The notes: a model not told the origin generated them from the sequence alone. Positions 9,442 through 18,672 are shown, counted from the first letter of the stretch. The stretch is DNA of 45,976 bases from Methylotenera sp. (GCA_013140755.1 JABFSF010000074.1:1-45976); one strand, 5' to 3'. Made by a program: numbers and translations.

Positions 9442-9470
9442 ATAGGATTTTGCTTTTTAATAACACACGT
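9442..9470 (+). other. Presumed Tn7-like attachment site downstream of nrdJb
   Basis: These 29 bases separate the nrdJb stop codon from the first base of the transposon (TGT at 9471). The distance resembles that of Tn7, which inserts about 25 bp past the glmS stop codon after TnsD binds the end of glmS. By analogy the TniQ protein encoded here would bind the 3' end of nrdJb. The recognised bases themselves cannot be identified from one sequence. Confidence 0.6.
9466..9470. repeat. Left 5-bp target-site duplication (CACGT)
   Basis: CACGT directly precedes the TGT terminus and recurs at 45691-45695 directly after the ACA terminus. Five base pairs is the duplication size of Tn7-family transposition. 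The identity extends four bases further left (AACACACGT at both places), partly because the element's own right terminus ends in AACA. Confidence 0.78.
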
Positions 9471-9540
9471 TGTAAGCGACCCCATAAGCTGCAAGTTTGA
9501 CCTCATAAGTTGCAACTAAAGACCACATTAACTGCAACCA
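9471..9540 (+). repeat. Transposon left end with three TnsB-type binding sites
   Basis: After TGTAAGCGA come three similar sites: CCCCATAAGCTGCAAG (9480-9495), CCTCATAAGTTGCAAC (9501-9516) and CCACATTAACTGCAACC (9523-9539), spaced 21 and 22 bp. The core CATAAG(C/T)TGCAA resembles the TnsB sites of known Tn7-like elements (for example CCATAA..TGATA in type I-F CAST elements). All point inward in the same orientation. The inverted counterparts lie at 45554-45666. Confidence 0.82.
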
Positions 9541-9591
9541 AAAAATTGATTATGCAGAAAGTTATTGCTGAATTTACTAAGGAGTTAAACC

Positions 9592-9774
9592 ATGGCAAAG
9601 AATAATCCAGTAGGTGATAATGCACGTGTAGGGGCGGTGCGAGACCGCTCCCAAACTTTTAATACTAAGACCGAGACTTGGACAAAACGTGATACTGAGA
9701 CGGGTCGTTTTATGGATCAAAAAGCTGATGGAGAGCCGTTTAAGGGTGTCAGAAAAGAGAAAAGTAAGTCATAA
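9592..9774 (+). CDS. Small basic conserved protein (60 aa)
   Basis: A 60-residue, highly charged protein beginning MAKNNPVGDNARVGAVRDRS, with a TWTKRDTETGRFMDQK segment. It has a strong SD (AAGGAG, 7 bases from ATG) and is the first gene inside the left transposon end. Proteins with this sequence pattern recur as short hypotheticals in many proteobacteria; I know of no assigned function. It has no transmembrane segment and no cysteine. It runs convergently toward the jet operon, which ends 56 bases away. Confidence 0.75.
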   Translation: MAKNNPVGDNARVGAVRDRSQTFNTKTETWTKRDTETGRFMDQKADGEPFKGVRKEKSKS

Positions 9775-9829
9775 ACATTTGTGCGCGTCACATCGCACCT
9801 CTACTAACTGGTAAATATACGTTTTGCTT

Positions 9830-11065
9830 CTAAGCCTGTTTATTTAACTTAGGCCACGAAGCGGACAATGATTCTTGTTCGATAGCAAATTTATTGGATG
9901 CTATCCAAGTATATTCTTTTTGCCAGCCCCATATTAAACAAATATTCTCGATTTCACTTATTTCCTTATCTGTTAATTCGCGTCTAATAACATCTTTCTT
10001 TGAAAAAGAGGCCTCACCAAGTTCCATCATATGCAAGTCAAGTACCTTGCCAACATCTTTACAACACGCTGCTAGGTGTTTTGCTATCCTAAAGCCACCG
10101 ATATCAATATCACCCCAGTGAAAGACTTTGGACTCTGCTGGTAGTGCGTTCAATATGAGTTTGTATATTCTTTTCCAAGAGGGGCTTGGCATCCCACCTG
10201 TAAATAATAATATGCAGTTTTCAAAATTATCGTTTTTTGTAGATAACTCATGAAAAGTCGTCAGATTTTCCACTGACAAGAGAGTTATTGGACTGCTTTT
10301 AACAATAAATCCTGCAATTACAGATGGAGATAAGCCAATATATGGACGTTCAACTTTAATGGTTGTTTCAACTTGGTGAAATGTAACTAAAGCCTGAATG
10401 TTTCCAGAAATAAGAATTGTGGGTGGGTACTTAATCAAACCTATCTCGGCAAAAACTTCTTCTGCACAGCGCTGAGATGAATTGATGTCTCCCTGAAGCA
10501 GTGCATCAATAATATTCCAGAGAAGCTCTACTCTCTTACTGTCAAATGTTAGTAAAGCACTAATTCTCCTAACTGGTATATCAAGAGTAGTACTATTATT
10601 GCAGGCTTCTATGACACGTATTGCATCAACCCAATCTTTTATATCTTCAATTGAGGTTCCGCGAGGCTTCATTCCTCGGCGCCACATGCTAATGACATCC
10701 AGTAGTACGGGATAGTCTTCATGCAATCCTGACAATTGAGATTCTGCCGCTGCAACAGCATCCCATCTTGGAGTTATTCCAAGAAAACTGGCTAACTTCA
10801 TGGAGTCTTGTAATGTTATAAACTCTATCTGATTTTTTTCTCCCGCCTGACGTTCCCATTTAATCGTAATAGCGCCAGCACGCATGGCAAGCAAGAGTTC
10901 CCCATGACATGACTCTTTTTCTGCGTGTGTAGTTATTGCAAAGTAGTGTGGAAAAGATCGAGCTGTAAATCGCAATTTAATAGCTCTTCCACTCGGTTCT
11001 TTCCAATATGCATTTTCAGCGCTACGAAGTAACTTTTCTAATGCTTGATAAGCAATCGTACTCAT
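9830..11065 (-). CDS. jetD: Wadjet nuclease subunit JetD
   Basis: A 411-residue TOPRIM-type nuclease of the Wadjet plasmid-defence system. In known Wadjet, JetABC extrudes DNA loops and JetD cuts small closed circular DNA. The TOPRIM fold shows the catalytic glutamate Glu266 in LLSVENLTTF, the strand ILLFTGGMPS around 286-293, and the metal-binding DxD pair Asp319/Asp321 in HWGDIDIGGFR. The N-terminal half matches the arm/winged-helix part of JetD proteins. Its ATG overlaps the jetC stop codon by 4 bases, so translation is coupled. It is the last gene of the operon. Confidence 0.9.
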   Translation of the reverse strand: MSTIAYQALEKLLRSAENAYWKEPSGRAIKLRFTARSFPHYFAITTHAEKESCHGELLLAMRAGAITIKWERQAGEKNQIEFITLQDSMKLASFLGITPRWDAVAAAESQLSGLHEDYPVLLDVISMWRRGMKPRGTSIEDIKDWVDAIRVIEACNNSTTLDIPVRRISALLTFDSKRVELLWNIIDALLQGDINSSQRCAEEVFAEIGLIKYPPTILISGNIQALVTFHQVETTIKVERPYIGLSPSVIAGFIVKSSPITLLSVENLTTFHELSTKNDNFENCILLFTGGMPSPSWKRIYKLILNALPAESKVFHWGDIDIGGFRIAKHLAACCKDVGKVLDLHMMELGEASFSKKDVIRRELTDKEISEIENICLIWGWQKEYTWIASNKFAIEQESLSASWPKLNKQA

Positions 11066-14000
11066 GCTGGTAAACTTAATTGCTCGACTGCTTTAACCAG
11101 TAAATCAGGATTGCATATAGGCATATCACTCTCTAATAATTTTTTGGCTAGTTCCTTAATTTGCACTTCTTCTGTAAATACTTCTGTGCCAAATCGATCA
11201 AGATCATAGTAAGAGTCCAGCACGGGTGATAGCTTACCAACGTCTGCGTCTGGTGCGGCCATAACTAGTTGCAGTCCAAGAGATCTTAGAAACTGCGCTG
11301 TAACATATGCATTCTGTGCATCAAAGCCATGAAAAGCTTCATCAATAATCATAATGGCTAAGCCATCATGATTATTACCTGCTCTCATTCGATATGCGTT
11401 GGCTAGAGATGCTCCAGCGATTACATAAAAAGGAACTAGGTGCTCACCATTTGAGCCTACTCCAAGCCGTTCACTCAAATTGTCGACTTTAATATCATTT
11501 ACTCTGATTTCGAGGTCGAAATTAAATAACAGGCGATAGTCTTCTAAAGGATTATTTGCTTTTCCTTCCCCAGTCTCGCAAGCCTCTAAGAAATCAATTA
11601 ACGTCTTTTGAACGCCTTCAGCTGACTCAAACAGATGTGCAGTTCCCGATTCAACGAAAGCGCTACTCTGAATCAGATCATATAAATCTTTATGCGCGGA
11701 TGCTGGAACAGCAACAAATTTATACTTCTCACCCCCTGTGAATTCTGGGCATGCTTTCAGTATATGATTAAGATCATCGATGTCATGTTCTACTCGCTTA
11801 ATTGCTTCTCGCATGCTATATGCAACGTCGGCTCTAAATGATTGGTTAGCGGCCTCTCTCGCAGAGTTTGCCTCTATTTCATAATCGATTAGTGTTGACT
11901 CATTAAGCTTCTTGACATGATTCATAACCCAGAGTGCTGCTTTACGCCATTCGCCACGTTCCTCAACCAAGTTAATGGACGTTTCATTTATGAAGGAAAC
12001 AAACTCTGTTAGTGCGGTACTTTCAGCACTCGTTAGTCGTGAGTTTGCAGAATCAAATTCATTTTGTAGATATTTCAGGGCATATTCAGGGCTTTCGTCT
12101 TCTGCCAATATTAGGGCTTTGTCGTACATTACCAAGGCGCGTTGTTGGTCATAGTCAATATTATCCATAGCTTCTAGATGACCAATTTTAATTTGATCTA
12201 ACTCAATCTTGGCTTTACGTAAATCCTCAACTACATTCTGTAACTTTATTTTCTGCTCTGCACTTTTTTCAGCAGTTTCAATTCTTTTCGACTTTACTTC
12301 TTGTGATTTGGATTTAGCGATACTCAAACTGATTTTGAGATTAGCGAGATGTTCTGGCAAAACAAATTGATCCGTGTCTGGTGCGGTTTTTAATGAATCC
12401 TGTGCAGCCTGAAGTGCACTTAAAGCAAGATTGTATTTTTCAATCGTCACCTCCTTAATGGCGCGGCGCAACTTTTCTTCTGCATCCTTTGATAAAGCAT
12501 GTTGTTGGTTAGCTTTTTTTTCTGCATCGATTGCTTGCATCACTTCATTTTGAAGCATATCTTTTTCAAGGCTCGAAACTTCAGCACCAAGTGCCCAGTC
12601 GTCACTCGGAATAAGGCGTATACGGCGTGTACCACCATTTGCACTTAGCATGCCATCAACCGTTAGTGCACGTTCATAATCCCCAAGCTCAGCCTCAGTT
12701 TCAACTTGACGCATTTTCCCAAATATTTTGCGAAGGAATGCTAAAGCGATTTCATTTTCACTGTTTAATAATGCTGAAACTGATAGTGCATCAATATCTC
12801 GACCAATATCATTTTTTAGGTGCTTTGGCTGAACAACTATGACGTCGTAGAGAGGTCGACTAAGAGAACGAAGTAAATGTACAGCCTCATTTTCTTTACC
12901 AGGTTCTACTACCAACGCAAAACGGTTTCTTCCAAGGAATGACTCTATAGCGGCCTGCCATTTAATATCATGTACCTTAACTAAACTAGCAACAGTGTGA
13001 CTCTCAATGCCACTATTTTTGAATAAAGCCATTGCTTGAGGAACATCATCGTTATGTGGCAAACGCATTCCACGTTGAGCTGCTCGGACTTTTTCTGCTG
13101 CAGCTTTTAGTCGAGCGGTAGCTATTTCTAAATTTTTTGAGTCGTTGGTTATATTCTCGGTGATTATTGGATACGCTGACTCAAGTATCTTCAGTGCTTC
13201 TTTTAATTCAGACAAAGAGGCAAAACTCCCCTCCATCGCCTGAGATTCCCAAGTTTTGGTTAGCCCTTGGAAGGCGCTCGCACTTTCATGTCCCCCAGCC
13301 ACCAAAATTTCTGCGGTTGTACTTATCGCTTCTCGAACATCAAGTGTTAAACGCTCTATATTGCGTTTACGCTCCTGTACAGTATTAAGTATTGCCTCAC
13401 GTAGTTTTCGATTATTTTCGGGTGCTTGGGATGTAGGGTCGGAGTTATAAGCCAGAAGAAGTTCTTCATATGAATTCTCAAGAAGCGCATCCTCTTTTTC
13501 AATTACTTGAAGAGCCTCGCCAAGTTTTTGGATGGTATCTTCGAAATCATGTTCAGCGCTTTCGAGTGTGGTTACTCTGGTATCAGTAGACTCTAATTGC
13601 AAAAGTAGTCTAGTCGCAGCAGCGTTAGCTTTTGTTCTATATAGATTTGCGACAGCCTTAAATCTGCCGTCAATATCACTTAGACGGACAATCTGCCGCT
13701 TTACCTCCTCGATTTGTTTTACTAGAGCACGAACAGTTTTAATATGTTTTAGCGTACCTTGTTTATCTATGGGCTGTGCATCAACTAAATAACCTCTCAG
13801 ATAATCATTAACGCTGTTGATGCCTTTAAGTCTTAAGCTTTGTGCAAGCGAACGTAAAAACTTATCACGGTCGATATTTCTACCTTTATGTTGTAGTGAG
13901 TGTAGTAATTCGTCAAGATAGGTTTCTGGCTTGCTTGTTAGCGTTGGAGTTCTGCCTGCTTGTTTTGCAAGCTTTCTTACTAATGCCTCAAATGTTGACC

Positions 14001-14475
14001 AATCCAATGGGGATTTGTCGCCATTTTCTAATAGACCGATATGATCGTCGAGTTTTAGTTTTACGCCTGGAACGATGTATAAGCCTAGAACACGGTGTGT
14101 TCTTTCAGTTGCCAGCGAGTGGATGCAGAGTCCAGCACTTACACAGTCTTCTGAATTGTCACCTTCAAAAACTAAAGTGATATAAGACAGCGCCTCATCA
14201 CGTTTTCTAGCAAGTACACCTTGATCACCCTCTCCTGAGCGCATCATCCCTAGAGCATAGTCCCTAATGGATCGACGATCTTTGTGAACCGACTGGGCAT
14301 TGAAATGCATGTGATTCCCATGCCCACCTACTAGTGCGATTTGTACTGCATCAGCAAGCGAAGTTTTGCCTGCCCCATTTGGCCCCATGAAGGCGGTTCC
14401 GCCTTGTCTTAAATTAAATGTTTCGTAATCCCAAAATGAATATTGGACTAAGTGAAGTGTGCTAAGCGTTTTCAT
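11062..14475 (-). CDS. jetC: Wadjet SMC/MukB-like ATPase JetC
   Basis: An 1137-residue SMC-like ATPase, the loop-extruding motor of Wadjet. The head begins near the N-terminus with Walker A GPNGAGKTS at residues 31-39. Long coiled-coil stretches follow, interrupted by a hinge-like central segment around ALVVEPGKENEAVHLLRSL. The C-terminal head has a signature-like region around GVGSNGEHLVPFYVIAGASL and Walker B IIDEAFHGFD with Asp1045/Glu1046. It overlaps jetD by 4 bases and jetB by 14 bases, so it is firmly part of the jetABCD operon. Length fits JetC, which is shorter than MukB. Confidence 0.94.
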   Translation of the reverse strand: MKTLSTLHLVQYSFWDYETFNLRQGGTAFMGPNGAGKTSLADAVQIALVGGHGNHMHFNAQSVHKDRRSIRDYALGMMRSGEGDQGVLARKRDEALSYITLVFEGDNSEDCVSAGLCIHSLATERTHRVLGLYIVPGVKLKLDDHIGLLENGDKSPLDWSTFEALVRKLAKQAGRTPTLTSKPETYLDELLHSLQHKGRNIDRDKFLRSLAQSLRLKGINSVNDYLRGYLVDAQPIDKQGTLKHIKTVRALVKQIEEVKRQIVRLSDIDGRFKAVANLYRTKANAAATRLLLQLESTDTRVTTLESAEHDFEDTIQKLGEALQVIEKEDALLENSYEELLLAYNSDPTSQAPENNRKLREAILNTVQERKRNIERLTLDVREAISTTAEILVAGGHESASAFQGLTKTWESQAMEGSFASLSELKEALKILESAYPIITENITNDSKNLEIATARLKAAAEKVRAAQRGMRLPHNDDVPQAMALFKNSGIESHTVASLVKVHDIKWQAAIESFLGRNRFALVVEPGKENEAVHLLRSLSRPLYDVIVVQPKHLKNDIGRDIDALSVSALLNSENEIALAFLRKIFGKMRQVETEAELGDYERALTVDGMLSANGGTRRIRLIPSDDWALGAEVSSLEKDMLQNEVMQAIDAEKKANQQHALSKDAEEKLRRAIKEVTIEKYNLALSALQAAQDSLKTAPDTDQFVLPEHLANLKISLSIAKSKSQEVKSKRIETAEKSAEQKIKLQNVVEDLRKAKIELDQIKIGHLEAMDNIDYDQQRALVMYDKALILAEDESPEYALKYLQNEFDSANSRLTSAESTALTEFVSFINETSINLVEERGEWRKAALWVMNHVKKLNESTLIDYEIEANSAREAANQSFRADVAYSMREAIKRVEHDIDDLNHILKACPEFTGGEKYKFVAVPASAHKDLYDLIQSSAFVESGTAHLFESAEGVQKTLIDFLEACETGEGKANNPLEDYRLLFNFDLEIRVNDIKVDNLSERLGVGSNGEHLVPFYVIAGASLANAYRMRAGNNHDGLAIMIIDEAFHGFDAQNAYVTAQFLRSLGLQLVMAAPDADVGKLSPVLDSYYDLDRFGTEVFTEEVQIKELAKKLLESDMPICNPDLLVKAVEQLSLPA

Positions 14476-15112
14476 CAGAATTTTCCTCTATTTCCAGCTC
14501 AATATCTGCAGTATTTGAGATCAAGCCTGATTTTAAATAAGCACCAAATCGTCCAACGACATGTTCGCTAAGTATTTCGGCGATACCAGGTAAAATAATA
14601 ATGGCAAAGGGCTGTGGATCATTCTCGGGCTTTTCATAAATTTTGGCTAAGCCTTTTCTTGATGCCACTTTGACTAACCTACGTATATTTTCACTCTTTG
14701 ACTCAAGATCACGATTTGTTACCGAGCGATAGGTAGATATCAACTCATCAATGGTGATTACAGCATCCCCATCTCTATCTAGGTCGCCTGCGCTGCCCTT
14801 GATGTGATAAAGCTGCCGTAAGACTAGTAGGAAAAGGGTTTCTTGTTGATCAAGTGGAGTGTCTTTCACAATTTCTGGAATGACAAAACAGAACTCCAAT
14901 CGATCATTAAACTCCAGTCTTAGACCCATTAAAGAAATAGCTTCTTCAAACTCTTCACGATAGCTTGAAATGATTCGATATGAAGTAGAGTGGTGAACAA
15001 ATCTAGAGTAAAGACATTGGAGTGAAACTAATTGATACATAGCGCGTTTGAAATCATCGGCTATATAAATATTATCTGATGCATCCGCAGCAGCATTCCA
15101 GTTACGAGGCAT
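14462..15112 (-). CDS. jetB: Wadjet MukE-like subunit JetB
   Basis: A 216-residue MukE-like winged-helix protein that bridges the JetA kleisin and the JetC motor. A longer frame exists up to 15178, but I chose the ATG at 15112 (MPRNWNAAADAS). It is preceded by a good SD (GGAGAG, 6 bases) and overlaps jetA by only 11 bases. Recognisable parts include ADDFKRAMYQLVSLQ, RIISSYREEFEEA, LGLRLEFND and the helical segment TLFLLVLRQLYHI typical of MukE-like subunits. The acidic C-terminus overlaps the jetC start by 14 bases. Confidence 0.88.
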   Translation of the reverse strand: MPRNWNAAADASDNIYIADDFKRAMYQLVSLQCLYSRFVHHSTSYRIISSYREEFEEAISLMGLRLEFNDRLEFCFVIPEIVKDTPLDQQETLFLLVLRQLYHIKGSAGDLDRDGDAVITIDELISTYRSVTNRDLESKSENIRRLVKVASRKGLAKIYEKPENDPQPFAIIILPGIAEILSEHVVGRFGAYLKSGLISNTADIELEIEENSDENA

Positions 15113-16535
15113 TATTGACTCTCCGTGTAATTTTAAAGTTTGGTGTATTAAAGTACTTGCCGTCGACTCTTTCTCCACTAATTAAGATAACGCTGAATCC
15201 AAGATTACGTAAAAGTGGATTTTTTGATATGGACTCTGGGTGTCGAGAGGTAATGCTAGCTAAACGTAACATGACGAGATAAGCCACGGCATCTTCAACG
15301 TTCTCTATCGGAAGATTTTCAGCATTAACCGTTTCTCCAGGCTGTATATAAGCTTCTACGTAGCGCTTCATGGCGGTAGGCGTTGCTTCCCGATGTTTAA
15401 TCATGGCTTTACGCAACATTCGAATAGCGCGCTCATGCACAGTCATTTCTCTTTTCTTTAAAGCAGTACGAGTAGGTTTGGGTGCTGCTACGGAAGGTAT
15501 TCTTAAGCGTTCTTCACTTAATAGCAGATCAAGGCTAAGTAGTTTTCCTTCAATAGGTAAACCAGCTTCTCCAGTTTTGATGACTGCACTGATGGTATCA
15601 AGGATTACTTCTTCAATACGCTCTGATGCCTTAAGGCGATAACCCAAATATGCAATCGCCCGTTGTGTTGCTGCATCAATAACATCATCCAGACGACGTA
15701 AGAATTTTTCAACATCAAGTAGCTGTCGAAATTTATATACATCACGTTCTAGATTTTCCTCTTCCTCTCCCTGTTTAACTCCTTGTAGCTCAGCATATCC
15801 GCTTAGAAGTGCAGCACGTGGGCCTTCTTTAAAATACAGTTCATTAACCATCTCGATAATTTCATACCGGAGCCGAAGCGGATGGTTTTCAGTTCGGAGT
15901 TGCTTAAAATCGCGAACATAAAGGTTACTGATATGCTCGTTAAAAAATCGACGAACAAAGATAGGTGTCGCGTCCTCTTGTGTGAGTTCTTTCATCAGGT
16001 CGCGTACACGGGATGTCGTTAAGCCTAGAGAATTAATAAGCTGTACGCAAAGTTGCGCTGCACTTACAAAGCCACTGGCCTGGCCTTTAGGATCCTGAAT
16101 CACACCTTTTAGCTGGTTATAAATCAAGAGCACGTTTCCACCTAGGAGTTGTGGACTCTCATTCGTAAATTGCTGTAAAAGATCAAACAAACGAACGGCA
16201 GATGGCCTCATGCTAATAAAGCTGCGAAGCCCAACTCGCTCTTCATCAAGCCAGCCTGTATCAACCAGCCTGCTTAAAAGTTGATTTGCTTGTACAACGA
16301 TAGGCGTGGTTAACTGAGCAGCGTCATCAGATTCATTTTCCCAACCAGCATCAAGCAAAAAACGTTCAATTTCTTTGACTACTTTGTCATGTAGGTAACC
16401 ATCTGGGTAATCGGGGATTGAATTAACACTAAAATACTGCTCATATAGGCGTGTTAAAAGATTCCACGTCCGGCGATTATTGCTGCCAGTTAGTGGGTTA
16501 AAAATTTCAGATGGTACGCGATCGAAAATATTCAT
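15102..16535 (-). CDS. jetA: Wadjet kleisin subunit JetA (MukF-like)
   Basis: A 477-residue MukF-like kleisin, first gene of the jetABCD operon. It joins the two JetC heads. The N-terminus is a winged-helix region (FDRVPSEIFNPLTGSNNRRTW, then RLYEQYFSVNSI and SMRPSAVRLFDLLQQF). A helical middle domain follows, then a C-terminal winged helix that would contact a motor head. The length fits JetA. Its ATG lies directly against an 18-bp palindrome (16536-16553) whose GGATAAT half-site contains the SD AGGA, so a protein bound there could block both transcription and translation start. Confidence 0.9.
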   Translation of the reverse strand: MNIFDRVPSEIFNPLTGSNNRRTWNLLTRLYEQYFSVNSIPDYPDGYLHDKVVKEIERFLLDAGWENESDDAAQLTTPIVVQANQLLSRLVDTGWLDEERVGLRSFISMRPSAVRLFDLLQQFTNESPQLLGGNVLLIYNQLKGVIQDPKGQASGFVSAAQLCVQLINSLGLTTSRVRDLMKELTQEDATPIFVRRFFNEHISNLYVRDFKQLRTENHPLRLRYEIIEMVNELYFKEGPRAALLSGYAELQGVKQGEEEENLERDVYKFRQLLDVEKFLRRLDDVIDAATQRAIAYLGYRLKASERIEEVILDTISAVIKTGEAGLPIEGKLLSLDLLLSEERLRIPSVAAPKPTRTALKKREMTVHERAIRMLRKAMIKHREATPTAMKRYVEAYIQPGETVNAENLPIENVEDAVAYLVMLRLASITSRHPESISKNPLLRNLGFSVILISGERVDGKYFNTPNFKITRRVNNAS

Positions 16536-16610
16536 ATTATCCTAGAGGATAATTTATACTACACAATAATTTATCTTGCAAGCTAATTTGGCTTGTAGGA
16601 TAATATTATT
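16536..16610. promoter_or_regulatory. jetA / WYL-regulator divergent promoter with palindromic operators
   Basis: This 75-bp region separates the divergent jetA and regulator genes. It holds ATTATCC-TAGA-GGATAAT at 16536-16553, a further copy of AGGATAAT at 16597-16604 immediately before the regulator's start, and a central inverted repeat CAAGC-TAATTTG-GCTTG at 16579-16595. Shared half-sites next to both start codons are what one expects for a regulator that controls itself and the jet operon. Confidence 0.6.
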
Positions 16611-17426
16611 ATGGCAACTACTATTTCAGATCGAATTTCAGATCTCGAAACCGTCCTTTATTGGGAAGGTGAGATTGATAACCAGCGCATTCGTGAGCTT
16701 CTTGGTGTTCAACCTGTATGGGCAAGTAGATTGATGGCCGAATTAGTAAAACACATGGGTGATCGTGCATTTAGACAAACACGCAACGCCCCTTTGCGAT
16801 TTTTACCAAGTAAAGCTGAGAGAAATAAGAAAAGCTCCCCAGATGATTATTTGCGGGTCATAGGCCAACAAGTTACAGGAAACCTTTTTGTTGAGGATGC
16901 AAGATTAGATCTTTCAGTTATCTCTCCAGAAGTATTTATTGCCGTAATGCAAGCCATAAAAAACAAAAGTGGCTTAACCATTGTTTATCGTTCAATGAAC
17001 GACCCTAATGGATCTGTGCGTCAAATATTTCCTCATGCAATGATTAGAGCGCCTCGAAGGTGGCATGTGAGAGCATGGTGTGCAAAAAGACAAGATTTTA
17101 GAGATTTCACATTAGGGCGAATTACTTCAGTCAAAATGCTTAGTGATGTTGCCACTCATTTGAGAAATGAGGATAAAGATTGGAATGAAACTGTTAGCTT
17201 TTATATATTACCCCATCCTGGATTAACGCCAGATCAACAGGCGATGATATCAGCGGAGTATTTTCCAGGAGCTAGTGCTCGCAAGCTTTCAGTAAGACGA
17301 TGTTTGGCTGCATATATTATTCAAGATTTACGCTTAGCTACTGATGTGGCTAAGCATACATCGCCAGAGTATCAATTATTTGTTCCAGATGCACTGAAAC
17401 TTAAACTGACTTTTGACGCATCCTAA
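16611..17426 (+). CDS. WYL-domain transcriptional regulator (BrxR/CapW-like)
   Basis: A 271-residue regulator. The N-terminal 70 residues form a winged helix (TISDRISDLETVLYWEG, then IRELLGVQPVWASRLMAEL). The middle is a WYL domain: LTIVYRSMNDPNG, then IFPHAMIRAPRRWHVRAWC, where W-H-V stands at the position of the signature W-Y-L, followed by RDFTLGRI. The C-terminus resembles the WCX dimerisation part. Relatives (BrxR, CapW) repress BREX, CBASS and other defence operons. It is divergent from jetA with palindromes between, so it probably controls the Wadjet operon. A ligand cannot be inferred. Confidence 0.85.
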   Translation: MATTISDRISDLETVLYWEGEIDNQRIRELLGVQPVWASRLMAELVKHMGDRAFRQTRNAPLRFLPSKAERNKKSSPDDYLRVIGQQVTGNLFVEDARLDLSVISPEVFIAVMQAIKNKSGLTIVYRSMNDPNGSVRQIFPHAMIRAPRRWHVRAWCAKRQDFRDFTLGRITSVKMLSDVATHLRNEDKDWNETVSFYILPHPGLTPDQQAMISAEYFPGASARKLSVRRCLAAYIIQDLRLATDVAKHTSPEYQLFVPDALKLKLTFDAS

Positions 17427-17584
17427 AAGGCTAAGTATTGAGTGAAACTTAAGTTGTTTTAGTTTATCTAGGTAAATATTTCTACTTATAATCATCTTGA
17501 TAAACCGCTCACCTAGAATTTGTATCAATTGTGGCGCACAATCTACGTGTACCAATTAACAAAAAAATAAAAAGGAAAAGTGAC

Positions 17585-18658
17585 ATGGCAGCTCATGATA
17601 GTGGACTTACCACAATGCAACTTTCGAATCTAAATATTGAACACTTTATTTTCCATGTAATTCATGCTGATGCCCCAGATAATCCAACATTTTTAGCTGA
17701 GGTAACAATCTCTGAAGAGCAACGTGATTTTTTTACACAACGACTTCGTGATGCTGCAGCTGGAACACAACTATTGTTCTTAGATGAATCACCGCATTTA
17801 AAAGAACAATGCTCTAATATCCTTACAGATCAAACTCGATTTGTTGAGCTGTCTCGCCAAGTAACGCAGGATTTTGCTGGGAGACATAGTCGCAACTCTT
17901 CAGATGGAATTTTCGTTACAGCTGTAGTCTCTACATTGCTAGCTGATAATGAACCAGTAAAGTTAATTTTCTTTGTAAAAATGGATCATAAAGTAACATA
18001 TGATTACAAGTTAGTTCAAGGTGACGAGGGAATAAAAGCGGTAATGAGCCGTATTGCCAATGCTTTAGTAGAAGATAAAGCTGCCATCCAAAAAAGTGCT
18101 CTAATTGATGTCAGTGGAAGATTTTCTTGGAATGTATTAGCGAGAGATAGGGCTGGAACGGGCGAAGATGGACTTACTGATTATTTCCGTGGATTTCTTG
18201 GCGCAAGAATGCGCGAAGATGCCAGTACTCTAACAGTAAGGGCAGTTACTGAGGTTTCAAAATGGGCTAAATCTATATCATTGGAGGATATGCCGCCTGG
18301 AGAAGACGTTTTTTCTTTCAAAGCACGAGCAGTACGCTATATGGAAGACAATACTGTTTTTAACACAGATGCATTCATTAATACAGTTGTACGTGATGAG
18401 GATTACGATCGTAAGCTTCGTCTTGAAATTAACTTAAGAGAAAAACTGACCATATCAGGTGTTGCAGGCCAGACTTTCACACCACGACCAAATTCTATTC
18501 CTAAGAAAAATCGTAAATCAGTTTATGAAACGGAGGAAGGCGTGACAATTATCTATGAGGGTGAACAGGACGCGCGTCGAGTAAGTATTCGTAAAGAAGA
18601 AAATGAAACCATTATTGAGATTCGAACACGCAGACTCAAACCTAAGAGTCCTGATTAG
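17585..18658 (+). CDS. NdpA/YejK-like nucleoid-associated protein
   Basis: A protein of 357 residues resembling the 37-kDa nucleoid-associated NdpA (YejK) family. Matching parts are FVTAVVSTLLADNEPVKLIFFVKMDHK, GRFSWNVLARDRAGTGEDG and LTDYFRGFLGARM, which corresponds to the family's DFFMDFLGA block. I start it at the ATG at 17585, which has an SD (AGGAAAA), rather than the GTG 54 bases upstream with no SD. It follows the WYL gene in the same direction, and a membrane-protein gene starts 14 bases after it. NdpA proteins bind DNA and RNA polymerase; in a defence island a role in sensing or silencing foreign DNA is possible but unproven. Confidence 0.78.
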   Translation: MAAHDSGLTTMQLSNLNIEHFIFHVIHADAPDNPTFLAEVTISEEQRDFFTQRLRDAAAGTQLLFLDESPHLKEQCSNILTDQTRFVELSRQVTQDFAGRHSRNSSDGIFVTAVVSTLLADNEPVKLIFFVKMDHKVTYDYKLVQGDEGIKAVMSRIANALVEDKAAIQKSALIDVSGRFSWNVLARDRAGTGEDGLTDYFRGFLGARMREDASTLTVRAVTEVSKWAKSISLEDMPPGEDVFSFKARAVRYMEDNTVFNTDAFINTVVRDEDYDRKLRLEINLREKLTISGVAGQTFTPRPNSIPKKNRKSVYETEEGVTIIYEGEQDARRVSIRKEENETIIEIRTRRLKPKSPD

Positions 18659-18672
18659 ACTGCGTTAAGAAA

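Noticed and set aside
9442-9470. tRNA or other RNA gene as the integration site
   Set aside because: No cloverleaf or tmRNA-like sequence adjoins the element; the neighbouring gene is nrdJb.
15113-15178. Longer JetB start at 15178
   Set aside because: It would overlap jetA by 77 bases; the ATG at 15112 has a good SD and a typical short overlap.
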